Of a stretch of 64,000 nucleotides of DNA, positions 1 to 11,842 are shown piece after piece. A program made the position numbers and the translations under genes. Source of the stretch: Panonychus citri (Eukaryota > Arthropoda > Arachnida > Trombidiformes > Tetranychidae). The stretch is taken from NCBI RefSeq assembly GCF_014898815.1, contig NW_026515530.1:372001-436000 (forward strand), given 5' to 3'. How positions within the stretch are numbered: position 1 is the stretch's first letter; each line of letters opens with the position of its first letter. The notes under the pieces were generated by a model. It saw only the letters and a list, made by a program, of their open reading frames with translations, was not told the origin of the DNA and ran no database searches.

Positions 1-363
1 TTGTTTCTCGGTTACTTCAGCTAAGCCTTTAACTTTCAAAGTTTCCGCAGCTTTAAGAAGGGATGTCAATTGATCCTGTGAAACGTTAACCTCACCACTA
101 TACATAAAGTCAATGATGGCTTTAAGATCAATAAAACGAACATCTTTCAATATAACAATTGGATGTTTACATGGATTAGTCATGAAAAGACTCTGGAAAA
201 ATGGACTGCAAGCGGATAAGATCATCTTATGAGCTTTAAGTGAAGCTCCTTCACAAGCAATAGTAACATCGACAAGATTTTCAGAGACAAGCATATTATT
301 GAAAACTTCACTTAAATTGGATAAATGGTTATTCCATTTAAGCATAAACTGCTGTTGAGCCAT
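1..363 (-). CDS. BTB/POZ domain protein, N-terminal part (cut by window edge)
   Basis: The reverse strand is open from an ATG at 363-361 to the window edge, giving 121 residues. The protein begins MAQQQFMLKWNNHLSNLSEV, the hallmark start of arthropod BTB transcription factors (lola, tramtrack, bric-a-brac, abrupt families). BTB landmarks follow in order: DVTIACEG, then LKAHKMILSACSPFFQSLF at about residues 43-61, then DFMYSGEVNV, then LLKAAETLKVKGL. Such BTB domains mediate dimerisation of nuclear regulators, usually with C-terminal zinc-finger, HTH or BACK parts. Those parts would lie left of this window, so the exact family member cannot be named. No intron is seen in this part. The gene is divergent from the spinophilin gene at 2002, with about 1.6 kb between the two starts. 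Confidence 0.92.
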   Translation of the reverse strand, partial: MAQQQFMLKWNNHLSNLSEVFNNMLVSENLVDVTIACEGASLKAHKMILSACSPFFQSLFMTNPCKHPIVILKDVRFIDLKAIIDFMYSGEVNVSQDQLTSLLKAAETLKVKGLAEVTEKQ

Positions 364-460
364 AATTGAAAAAGAAAACGAATCAACCAAATTAAATTAG
401 AAACAATTAAAAAATAATTAATGTAAACAAAAATTTCACGAAATAAAAATAAGCCGAAAT

Positions 461-472
461 CAAGATGGCGGC
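461..472 (+). promoter_or_regulatory. YY1/Pho-like motif near BTB gene start
   Basis: CAAGATGGCGGC matches the core binding motif of YY1/Pleiohomeotic-type zinc-finger factors (AAGATGGCGGC). It lies about 100 bp upstream of the BTB start codon on the opposite strand, a usual position for this motif in animal promoters. The match is seen directly; the regulatory role is inferred. Confidence 0.45.
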
Positions 473-1302
473 TCCAGGATATTCTCACAAATAATTCAGT
501 GGAAATAGACAAATGCTATTCATCGATAAGGAAAATCGATTCTGCTTCCATCTGTTGGCGAAGAAGAAAGAAAATCTCGGATAACAAAAATTATTTAATT
601 TGTTCAATTTAATTTTATCACAAAAAAAGTTAAAAAAAGAGAAAAACAAAATTTTAGAAGATCATCATTTCAATTAATCACAATTAAAAGACGAAAATCA
701 AAGTAATTTTCTAATTGGAAAGTTCATTTGTGTTTAGTTTCGATTTTTTTTTGTTCTTTTTCTTTTCTGACATTTTACGATTATTTTTGCTTCTCTTTTG
801 TAGTGATTAGTGTTCAATCCATCCTTAGGTTGAAGACTGATTTTGGTAATAAAGAAAGAAAAACTTTAGAATGGTTCATGAAATGAAAAGAATTGAAAAA
901 GAAATTGTTATTCTTTCAATTAATTTTTTATTGAGAGTAAGGGGGTGGAGTTTGTCCGCTAATGTGCAGACTTACATATGAGTATCTTGGTCACAAATTC
1001 AAATGAAAGAAGAAAGAAAGAGGATAGAAAGGAAAGAAAGGAAAGAGAAGCTCTTTACAACATTAGAGCTGATTCACAAATTCATCGGCCAAGGGGAGGC
1101 GAACCTACCACCTTGAGTATATGTCGCAGATCTCTTGACCATTCGGCCATCAATCGTTAACAATTTCAAAGGTGTGACCGAACATTCAAGTTTGTTTAGA
1201 ATTCGGTAGATGGAGCTACTTTCGTTTTCTTTTGATTTTGGTTCTCCCCATTGGTAGTTTGCCCCTCGACCGCCGCGGGAGTAGTTGAATCAGCGGAGTG
1301 AA

Positions 1303-1310
1303 TGACGTCA
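1303..1310. promoter_or_regulatory. Palindromic CRE (TGACGTCA)
   Basis: A perfect 8-bp cAMP-response element, TGACGTCA, sits at the end of a GC-richer block in the BTB/spinophilin intergenic region. CREB/ATF proteins bind this sequence. It is about 690 bp upstream of the spinophilin ATG and could lie in its promoter or 5' UTR. Confidence 0.45.
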
Positions 1311-2001
1311 CATGTACACAAAAGAAACTCAATTTATCTTCCTCTCTCTCTTGTTTTAATCATCCTTCATCCTCTTTCTTTTTACCTTTCTCTCTCTCTC
1401 TCTTTAATTCTCTCTCTCTCTTGTTCTCCTCTCCTTCTTTCATGGTTTTTTATGTTTCTCGCCATCATCATGATGATTTTTCTTCTTCTCAATGATAATC
1501 TCTCTTTATCGTTTTAATTAGAATTTACTTAGAATCCATTGATTTTTATATTCTTTTTTATATAATATCTCTTTGAATTCTTCATGTTTCGTTTTGCTTT
1601 TTTATTTTTTACACTACACTTTCTTCCTTCATCACCACCAACAACATCATCTTCATCTCTCATGTAACTTCCTAAGTGACAATATTCCAAATTCTTCTAC
1701 TGTTATTGTTTCCTAATATTCTTCCATTCTCAACATCCATCATCATCTAATTCTTTCTTTCTTTTTAATCAACTTGTTTTACATTCTTTTTATTGGGGGA
1801 TAATTGTGCTGTGAGTTCATTTAATATTTATAAACTTAAACACAGGTTATTTTTCTGTCAATTCCTGTGGTGTGTAATTTTTTCTTCTTCAACATCTCTT
1901 CATCTTCTTCTTCTTCTTCTTCTTCTTCTTCTTCTGCCTTCTTTTACTTTTACACATATACATTAAATTGTTGTAACATTGTTTCAACTACAACCGCCGC
2001 C

Positions 2002-5000
2002 ATGTCCAATGTAAGAGCAGAAATACTTGCTGCAAGTCGATCTCGGACTGGTTGGCAAAGGCAAGTTTCATATCCAAACAATCAAACCAAATCAAAGCCC
2101 ATAATTGATTCGTTGAGGATGTCATTTGAGGAAAAGGTATCTCCAAGCTGTGAAACAGGTAACCTTAAAGGTGACTATAGTAATGGAAAGGATAACCATC
2201 AAGGAGATAATAATAAAAGTTGCTCTCTAAAGAAAAGGCGAATGGGTGCCAAAGTTAGTGCCATTGCTATTATTTTCCAATCATTAACACCGCCGCCACC
2301 ACCACCAAGAAAAACTCTGGGACAAACAACTCTTGTGTCAAACAACAATAACATCAATGGTTCCAACAATCCAACTAATCCTTCAAATAACAATAATAAT
2401 AATAACAACCATGTTGTTAATAACAAAGAATCATCAACCAGTGTCAACAATGTTAAAAACAATGAAATTAAACACCTCTTTTCAGGTACCAAAGGTACCA
2501 CAGGTATAACTAAATCAACCAGTGATAGTACGGGTAAAACAAATGGTTCATCAATAGTTGATTGTGATGATAATAAATTTACACAATCAAATGATGATCT
2601 AACCAAAAATAGTTCGTCAAGTAATGAGAATGAAATTTCACCGACCAGAAGATTTAATCAAAATCTCAACATCACCAACAACAACATCAACAGCATCAAC
2701 AGTGTTTTCCGAAGTAAAAGAAGTTGCTCTCTTCCAGTTTCACAAGATTCTTCATCAACACTTAACCTTGACGGTAAATATTTGAAAGATTCTGTTGATG
2801 GAAGATTTAAAGAAAATAATTCTAAATCATCATCAGCACCAATTAACCATAAAATTAGTGATAAACCAAGTATAACTGCTAAACCCTCTTCCATTAAAAT
2901 TGATCGAACCGAAAGTCGAGTTAGCAGATTTAACAATGCTCGAGCTATTTTCGAGAAACTTCAATCATCTTCATCCGAAAGTACAACACAACAAAACACT
3001 GGACCAAACACCTTAATGAGAACCTCAAGATCCAGTTCACCCAATGGAAGCTTTGAGAGATTATGTTCCAGAAAAACCTCTTTATCTGAAGAGGTTTTTA
3101 CCTTAAAAGAGGCTACAGGATTTAATGGAAATCATGTAAACTCAGTAACATCAAATCAGAAACAAATTACCAACAAGGTAACAACAGTGATATCTTCCTG
3201 TGAAAGGAAAAGTACAGCTCCATCAATAATTGGTGCTACGAGTATTTCATCAACTGTCAACTCGAACAATCAATTAGAAAATAACACCAACATTACCACA
3301 AATAGTGAGTCAGTACAAAGATCTAGTAAAAGTCCACCACCAAAGCCGACGTTTATTTTACCTTCCAAAATAAGAGAGATACAACGATCGGCATCAGTAC
3401 CAACAAATGGAGGACCACCAACGATTCCCAGTCCATCGAATAATAATAAACCAGTACCAGCGGCTAAAATGGCAGAATACTCTTTGTTTGTCAATAAACG
3501 TACTTCCGGTACAATGGAAAATAGTGACCTGATAAGCGGGAGTGAAGAGAAGCCAAAACAGGCTCAACCACCACCACAACCAAAAATTATAATATCAGCA
3601 ATTAAACCTGTAAAGCCACTCATCATTGATCAAAAGACAAGTGATCCTGTGAATCAAGATAAAGGTAAACAAGTTAAATCACAATTAACCGACGAGACGA
3701 AATCAAAGATTTCATCAAAAGACGAATTAATTGAGAAAATGATCACAGCGATTGCTGATGATTCTATGGTCGTTGAGACTAAAATTGATTCGAAAGGTGA
3801 ACCTGAACTCGACCTGAGTGCTTGCGACACATCAGGAATATCTCAATTCATGGATTTCGATGATTGTTTTAAAGATGTTGATATAATGACTGAAGAAGAA
3901 GCTCAGAAACTACTGTCACGAAAATCTAGATCACTACTTAATCCAGACTTGAGAAATCGTGTCGCTATTAACAATGACAAAACTGCAATCAATTCTAATA
4001 ATGTAGTTACATCATCACTATCAACTACATCATCAGCACCATCAGTTACCAGCAACAATACTCCTCGTGACAATTTATCTGATTCATCATCGATATTAAC
4101 TGGTGATGCCTCATTGGTTGGATCACATCGATTGGGTGGACAACCTTTGCCCCCAGTTCCTTCAACGACCATGCCTCCTTCTTATACCATTTCTCCAGCA
4201 GCCATTTCATCATTGACATTAATCGAGACCGCCACTAGTACAGGTAAATTTGATGAAATGAACGGTGGTGAAGCATCAGCTATAGCTGATTTAAAATCAT
4301 TTGAAAATCAAGCTGAAACCTGCAATGTTTATGAATCAACTATCTCACCTGAGATCAACTTGATTACCGATGTCCACTTATCTTCAGATAAACGTATTTC
4401 CTGTACATCGGAAGGTAGGGACTTGAGAGGTGACAGTGAAAATAAGTTCAACCAGCAAACTCTCAAACAGGCTCAGACAACACAGCCGAAAATTTTAACA
4501 TCAGCAGTTAAACCTGTAAAGCCACTAATCATTGAGCAAAAGACAAGTGATCCTGTGAATCAAGATAAAGGTAAACAAGTTAAATCACAATTAACCGACG
4601 AGACGAAATCAAAGATTTCATCAAAAGACGAATTAATTGAGAAAATGATCACAGCAATTGCTGATGATTCTATGGTCGTTGAGACTAAAATTGATTCGAA
4701 AGGTGAACCTGAACTTGACCTGAGTGCTTGCGACACATCAGGAATTTCTCAATTCATGGATTTCGACGATTGTTTTAAAGATGTTGATATAATGACTGAA
4801 GAAGAAGCTCAGAAACTACTGTCACGAAAATCTAGATCACTACTTAATCCAGACTTGAGAAATCGTGTCGCTATTAACAATGACAAAACTGCAATCAATT
4901 CCAATAATGTAGTTACAGCTCCAACATCAACAACAACAACAGTCACCAACAATTCTCGTGACAATTTATTTGATCCATCAATATCAGCTGATGATCCAAC

Positions 5001-8000
5001 ACCAATTTTATCCCATCGATTGGGTGGACATCCTTTGCCACCAGTTCCTATAACATCATCTAACATTTCCTCCGCTGCCATTTCATCTATAACACTAGTC
5101 GAGGCCACTAGCACAGGTAATTTTGATGAAATGAACGGTGGAGAAGCATCAGCTGAGGCCGATCTCAAATCATTTGAAAATCAAACTGCAAATTGTATTG
5201 TCTATGATTCAAATAACTCACCTGAGCTCAACTTGTTTCCCGATGGTCATTATTACTCTGAAAAACCAGGTTTACCACCGGACACTGATGAATCAGATGA
5301 TATTTACTCTCAGGTGCCTAGAAAGAAGCCATCAAAGGTAAAATTCAGCACCGATCCAATTAAAGTGTACAATACCCATTCAGTTGATGATTATGATCGT
5401 CGTAATGAAGACGTTGACCCGGTAGCAGCATCAGCTGAATATGAACTCGAAAAGAGGATTGAAAAAATGGACGTTTTCCCGGTGGAATTAGAAAAAGGTC
5501 CCGATGGATTAGGTTTATCAATAATTGGAATGGGAGTAGGTGCCGATGCTGGTCTCGAAAAATTAGGAATATTTGTTAAAACAATTACCGAAAATGGTGC
5601 AGCTCATAAGGATGGAAGGTAAGAATCTTGCTAATTTCCAATATTATCGGTGTTTCTCATGTTACAAATCAATTGCATCCTTCCTCTTCTTCTTTAATTA
5701 CATTCATATTATCATCATTTTTTTCAAACAAAAACTCTCATTTAATCAACGAAATTAATCCTAAAAGCTTTGTTTATTTTGTTTAATTTCTCTCTGCATC
5801 CTTGTCAGGTTTAAATCCAATTACTATTGTTACAATTTAAGCTTCAATTTGATCAAAAAAAAGGTCTTCTTTTTAAAAGCAAATCATCAACATGAATGAT
5901 TTCAAAAAGATGATGAGTTTACTATTAATTCACTGAATTATCTCTTCTTTTTTTCCTGGTATTTTTCTGTCGGTATCTATGGTTATCTCGATATATTATT
6001 TCTTCAACACTCATGGTTTTTTTTGCAATCAAACAATTTATCTCTTAATTGTACTAACTAATTGTACTATTAATGATAAATTGTGATTATACTGCTAACG
6101 CCAAGTAACTAAGTCAATATTTACTTAACTTGAAAACTTTTTCGGTTTTTCATTTAATAAGCACAATTACAATCTAATTCACAATCACTATAAAGTTATC
6201 ATTCGTGTTGATTTGATTGTGATTACATTGGTAGGACACATATAATATAATTGTTTGAGGCTATTTGATAAATTATTTGATTGTAAATGTGTGACATTGA
6301 TTTTTTAATTTTCGCATCACCATTGATTCAACAATCAAAAAGATTTCAAATGTTTAGGGTGAAGTGAAGAGTGATTTATTTCAACAATTATATTAATAAT
6401 CATCGTCAAGTGCATTTAGTTGAATCGTTGAAATTGTTCATTAAGTTTCCCATACCTTTTTCCTATCTGAATTGGGGTTAACAATTTTACAATTAAATTA
6501 CAATCACAATAATTTACTTTAACAATCAATTTTATCTTCAACTGTCTTTCAATCATTACACCTTAACCTTTAATCATTACACATTTTCTACTATATGATA
6601 ATCTAATTAGTTAATGCTTATCCAATTTATTTCAATCCAATTAATTTCCATTGGTTTTAAGGTATGATGACTCTCTCTCTCTCTCTCTCTCTTGCTTGTT
6701 ACAATTTAATTATTTTGATGGACTAACAATTAACCATTGCATTAATTTAAATGCCATTGATCTGATATCTCATTAATTGGTTGACAAATTGTTAGAAATA
6801 TTTAATCAACGACGCCAATGATTGTTATTTCCAAGAATAAGAGATTTAATTGTTTTTCTTTTCCTTATTGGCCCAATTGATTTTCAATGGAATTGAATCA
6901 CATCTCGAAAGTTTTTTTTATTCTTTTTCATCTCAAGAATCTTTTCTTTCAATTTAGAATTGAGAGAAATGTCTTCATCAATCCAAGTTCCAATCATTTT
7001 TGTGATGCTCCATTTAAGATCAATTTACCGCCACGATAGAACTACAAACAACACAAGCTAACAATTTATAATCATTACCGTTAGAAACTCACCCAGAGAG
7101 GGAGGGAGAAACTGCTGATAAACAAGATGATAATTCAGCAATTGAAACATGATTGACCTTACAGAATCTACAAGTCAACATTTTTTTTAATCCTCATCCT
7201 TAATTGTTACATTTCATTTTCATCTGAAGGTAACAGTTAATGCCAATTAACTATTATGTTCAAAACGATGAAGAAAAAAAATCATTTCAACGATTAGTTA
7301 TTAGTGATTAATATTAATCTGACGCTTAAATGAATCAATAATTAGGGTAACATGTACGTGCCACATACACACGATAATGCGTTTGTTTACCTTTATCATC
7401 CTCTCCCTCCTGATAAACTCATCTCTCAACACTCACACCCTCACATTAACCATGTAACAATGAGATTGATGATAATGTCGCAAAATTTTTGTACTCACAT
7501 TATCACCATGACAAGTATATTAATACTTTCCCTTTCAATTAGTTCATCTCAACATGATACAAAATTCAGATGATGCTAATTTTACCTTCAACTGTAACTT
7601 TGTTGACTTTAATGTCCGTAAAATTTGAAACAACCACAATTAACTGTTGAAATCTAATTAATATCAACAGATACTCATCATCATGTAGTTCTGGTTGATT
7701 AATTAACATTAATTGATCATCTTCTATATACAAAAATAATCAACAACAATCAAAGTTTGTTGATATGAATTAAATATCTTCACCTGTCATTTATTTCCTG
7801 ATCATCTTTTTATATGCAAATTAATTATTTTGATAGATTGCACAACATGATGATAATGTTTCATGATAATGATCAGGTTGATGAAGATGAATTATATTGG
7901 AAGAAGGGTCATCATCATAATCAAAACCGTAACAACAACAATAATTATTTGATTATCATTATTATTATTGTATTATTAAGAGATTAACTCTTGACCAGTC

Positions 8001-11000
8001 AATTATTTTCAATGAAATAATTGTAAGAAAAAAGTTCATGATGAAATTTTCACTCTCAACTGAATAAATTGTGAAAACAATTTCATGTCTATCATATGTG
8101 TTACTTTTATATTATTTCAATTAAAAGCTCACGAGTAACCTACAATTACTTAATTTTCACTCTTGCTTTCATGTCCACTCTCTCGAGACGATGTTACTTG
8201 ATGATGATGATGATGATGATGTTGATTCTTATTTTGTCAGCTCGTTGATGTTGAGTTCACATAATTTGTTCCAGTATACCAGTGATGACAATAATTCATC
8301 TGAAAGTTCATCACCATTTCTCCACGTTCAATTAACTTTAATCCGATTCCATATAACACATCTTCCCTCTTGATTATTCAAACATCACAATTAATATTAT
8401 ACCCTAACCATCAATTTGAGACAATCTTTTTTTTTATGATCTTGATGAAATCAGTGACAATTTTTAATATAAATTTTCACATCTATGATGATGATGACAA
8501 TCATCATCATGAATTACTCATGAATTTTGAAATTTGTAAACTCTGTTTATATTGCAATGATTAATGATTCTGTTGTGATTTATATTTGCAATTGATTTTC
8601 GTTTAATTGTATGTATATATTTAGATGATTATTATCCGGAAGAAAACAATTTCCTGCTATAATAAACAAATCAATTGCAATTTCCGCTTAATTGTTGTAA
8701 TATGAAAAATTTAACTTTACTCTGATTTTGCAAAGATATCATTTTTACTTGTAAATATTATTAATTACATATCATGTATATCAACCTAAAAATAAGTTTT
8801 CCACCACTAATGAAAACTTCAATATACTTTAATGGGTCTGCCTTGTAAAAACAATATAATCCCATGTTAAGGATATTGTAAATATTATGTCAAAGTCTAC
8901 TAGGAAAAACAATCAACTGTGGTTTATCATTTGCACGGATAAACTGCAACAAAACAACAACAATTACTCAACTAAATCATCCTTAGAATCCTTAATTGTT
9001 TGAGGTTATCAAATTGATGAGATAATGAAGAAAATGTTAAGACTTTAGCTTGAGAAAATCAAATGATGATGAAGATTATTTTTATTATTACTATTATGAT
9101 GCTAATGAATGTTGATGAGAAGAAACCAATCCTTATAATCAATTAACTCTAACAAGACATTTCCTGGCTTGTTGATTATCATTCAAGAAACTATGTATTA
9201 ATATATTAATAGTAAACAAAGATAACTATTAATATTATATATATAAGATGATTGTTATCGTTGATAAGATGATATTTTGTATTTTTCATCACTGTTATTG
9301 ATAATTTAAATTGTTTGATGATGATTGTGATAAATATCATCATCAACATGATACTCTCATCATTTTTGAAACTTTAAATCTTAAACGATAACAATCAAAT
9401 TAAACCTCCAACGTTGCGTTACTGTTAAAAATATGAATACAATCATGATTATTATCATGAAGGAGTATCATCATTTTTGTTTTCTCATTGAATATATTAA
9501 AGGCTATTTCATTTAATTCAGTTTTCAGTATTTAAATTGTATTCTTAATGGTTATTATCATCAATGTTGATGATGGTGAAAAACAATTTACAAATTTATC
9601 CTCATTCTTGAATAATATCTTCTTGATTTACACACACACTTTTCAATATGATTCATTATAATTCATTGTCAACTATTCATTGGGTGAAAAATGACTTTTT
9701 CCTGAAATTATTCATCATGAACATGATATGAGTCCATTGAAAGTTTCTCTTGCTCTTTTTCAATTACTGGTTAAATTAACTTTCTCAATTTGAACAATTT
9801 GTTTCACGCAACCAAAATTTTCTGCTGATAAATTTAACTTTAATTGTTACTATTTACTAATTGTTAATTTTAAATTGTCTTTGAGCTGTTGTGCTATTTT
9901 AAGTGTGGCGTAGGTCAATTAGCAAAGTTGATCATTAAAATGTTGTATCTTTTGTCAACAAACTGTAATCTCTCACCATTAATTATTGTCATCATTAATA
10001 ATTAATTAATCGAGATAACAATTTAATTTCTGTATTCAATTTTAAACTTATCTAATTTTAAAATTATCATCAATCTAAACTGTGAAATTAAATTGATATT
10101 CACTGATTTAGGAATCATTATCACTCGTAACTCTTTGAGACTTTTTTTTTCATTTTGACTAATCAATTGAGATTCAATTAGATTGTCACGTTATTTTCAT
10201 CACTAATCATCCTTCTTGTTAATTACATTTACAGTTAAACATGATGATATTCAATTTGGTTAATCAACTTTGATTAATTTTTGTTAATCTTTCACTTTGA
10301 TGATGATGATTATCTTTATGCAATCAGATTACCATCATGATCTTTAATCAATTTAAATTCTGTTGGCATTTCATTTTCTCAACTTCAAGGTTTATATTTC
10401 CATCATCATGATTACTATTTAATATTAATCAGCTTTTTTTTACTGTTAGTTATTGATATCACATTTACAATTTAATTATAACAGTACTGAAATTATCAGG
10501 TCATCGTCATGATGATGACCATGATGAATATAAACTTCTGAAAGTTTTTTTTTCGTAGTGCAAAAAAAAACTCAATCACTAATTTGATCCTCAATATTTA
10601 TTAGCTTATGATAAGTTGATTGGATTAACATATGAATTACCTTGACTATTGATTTTGACAGTTGACGTGGGCTAATTGTTAACAATTGATTATCTTCTCC
10701 CTCGAAAAGTTATTCACTTTTGTTCAAATATTATTATTAACAATTTACTCTTTTGATTTTTTTCCATTTAGAATTCAAGTCAATGATCAAATAATCGAAG
10801 TTGATGGATTATCTTTGGTCGGTGTTACCCAAGCTTATGCTGCTTTAGTCCTTCGAGGAACCAATGGATTAATTAAGTTTCTAATTGGCCGTGAACGTGA
10901 TCCAGAAAACAGTGAGATCGCTCAACTAATATCACAATCAATTGAAGCTGAGAAAAGGCAACAGGATCAACAGAAAATACTCTATCATGAATTATACGCT

Positions 11001-11012
11001 TTGGCCCCCTGA
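2002..11012 (+). CDS. Spn: Neurabin/spinophilin-like PP1-binding PDZ scaffold (2 exons)
   Basis: Coding exons are 2002-5618 and 10772-11012 (AAG|GTAAG donor, TTTAG acceptor), joined in phase to give 1,285 residues. The ATG at 2002 is chosen for its GCCGCC context; the frame is open further upstream but only through a TTC repeat with no ATG. Residues 1-1100 are low-complexity, Ser/Asn-rich and probably disordered. The PP1-docking motif KVKFS (about residue 1112) is followed by YDRRNEDVDP and AASAEYELEKRIEKM, then a PDZ domain (about 1162-1255) with GLGLSIIGMG and LGIFVKTI. These match neurabin/spinophilin closely. The family recruits protein phosphatase 1 to actin and synapses. Oddities: a tandem duplication of about 300 codons (3550-5260), and an end only about 30 residues after the PDZ, without the usual C-terminal coiled coil. 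AATAAA lies 73 bp after the stop. Confidence 0.93.
3550..5260 (+). repeat. Tandem intragenic duplication inside spinophilin-like exon 1
   Basis: Two adjacent units of about 900 bp, offset 906 bp (302 codons), encode parallel protein segments. The core of each (about 3595-4013 and 4501-4919) is almost identical at DNA level, with only a few base changes. It encodes blocks such as TSDPVNQDKGKQVKSQL and IMTEEEAQKLLSRKSRSLL. The 3' part of each unit (LGGQPLPPVP versus LGGHPLPPVP; FDEMNGGEAS in both) is recognisably homologous but has many substitutions and indels. The frame is kept, so the protein carries two copies. Confidence 0.93.
5619..10771 (+). other. Large intron of the spinophilin-like gene
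   Basis: A 5.15 kb intron bounded by GTAAG and TTTAG. It is AT-rich and unusually dense in CAATTA/TTAATTG words and GATGAT/ATCATC runs. It contains a (CT)n run at about 6671-6692 and (GAT)n at about 8201-8221. No exon-like open frame, RNA gene or transposon was recognised in it. Confidence 0.85.
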
Positions 11013-11842
11013 TCAACTTTACAATCAACCAAATCATAATAATCATAAAGAAATCATATGTGATTTAATCTGCTACTTGTTTACAATAAACAAAATCCAA
11101 TTTACCAATAACCCAAATGGTTTCACCATTTATAAATCATTTGAAAGATGATTAACTAAAGGGTTTCAAAAAGGACAATAACTACACTGAACTCTACAAT
11201 TAAGATAACCTATCAATTCAATCATTGAATGATTTAGTGTTTATTGAATCTAAAAATTGATTAGCCAAACAATTTTCTATTCAACATTTTAACTGATCAA
11301 CTGATTAATTTGTTGATAGACTTTTCTTCATCTACAATAGATGGAGTCACTTACAAGTTAATTAAAAACTGTTCACAATTAACAACCTTTATAACAACAA
11401 TTTGTGATAATTTCCTTGCGTAAATTAAATGACAGAGTTAATTGTTTACCTTTTATCTAGACCAAATCAACAATTTAACAATAATAGAATCAAACATGAA
11501 GCGTAGTTTCACTTTGATTACTACCGTAATTGTAGTCTGATTGATTTGATTTCTGTCAAAAAAAGAATCAATTTTTGATTGATTATGTTGATTAATATGC
11601 ATGGTGATTGTTTGGTGAATTCTGAGGAATTCTGAGGAATAAGTCAAGAAAATTATTCTAAATCCAGAAAAAGGTAGAAAAACAATTTTAATCGATACAA
11701 TTGACAATCTAAATTAAAGTCTATTTGATTAGCTGTCAATCGGGATGATGACGATCAGAATGAGATGAGGCAAGAAAACAGAGAACAGTGTAAACTTATC
11801 ACTCAATCAAATCGAATCATCTTTTTGTTGATATCATTTAGT
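11013..11842. other. Intergenic region between spinophilin-like and M13 peptidase genes
   Basis: About 830 bp of AT-rich DNA that should hold the spinophilin-like 3' UTR and the peptidase promoter. I looked here for the missing coiled-coil exons of spinophilin and found no suitable frame. In-frame codons extend upstream of the chosen peptidase start to an ATG at 11765. A TTTAG immediately before 11843 looks like a splice acceptor, so a 5' UTR intron is possible. Confidence 0.6.
11085..11090 (+). terminator. Candidate polyadenylation signal of spinophilin-like gene
   Basis: AATAAA lies 73 bp downstream of the stop codon at 11010-11012. Its position fits a genuine transcript end here and supports the short C-terminus. 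In AT-rich DNA the hexamer is common, so this is only suggestive. Confidence 0.4.

Larger units (their letters stand above)
364..2001. promoter_or_regulatory. Divergent intergenic region between BTB gene and spinophilin-like gene
   Basis: About 1.6 kb lies between two divergently transcribed starts and should hold both promoters and 5' UTRs. It contains a CAAGATGGCGGC element at 461-472 (YY1/Pho-like) close to the BTB start. A locally GC-richer stretch at about 1080-1310 ends in a perfect TGACGTCA (CRE/ATF site) at 1303-1310. Pyrimidine-rich microsatellites lie at about 1337-1440 and 1898-1935 just before the spinophilin ATG. Short open frames here come from the CT/TTC repeats and are not supported as genes. 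Promoter function is inferred from position only. Confidence 0.55.

Noticed and set aside
1298..1517. Two overlapping open frames with Ser/Leu/Phe-rich products
   Set aside because: They are translations of the CT/TTC pyrimidine tract in the 5' region of the spinophilin-like gene; no homology or protein-like composition.
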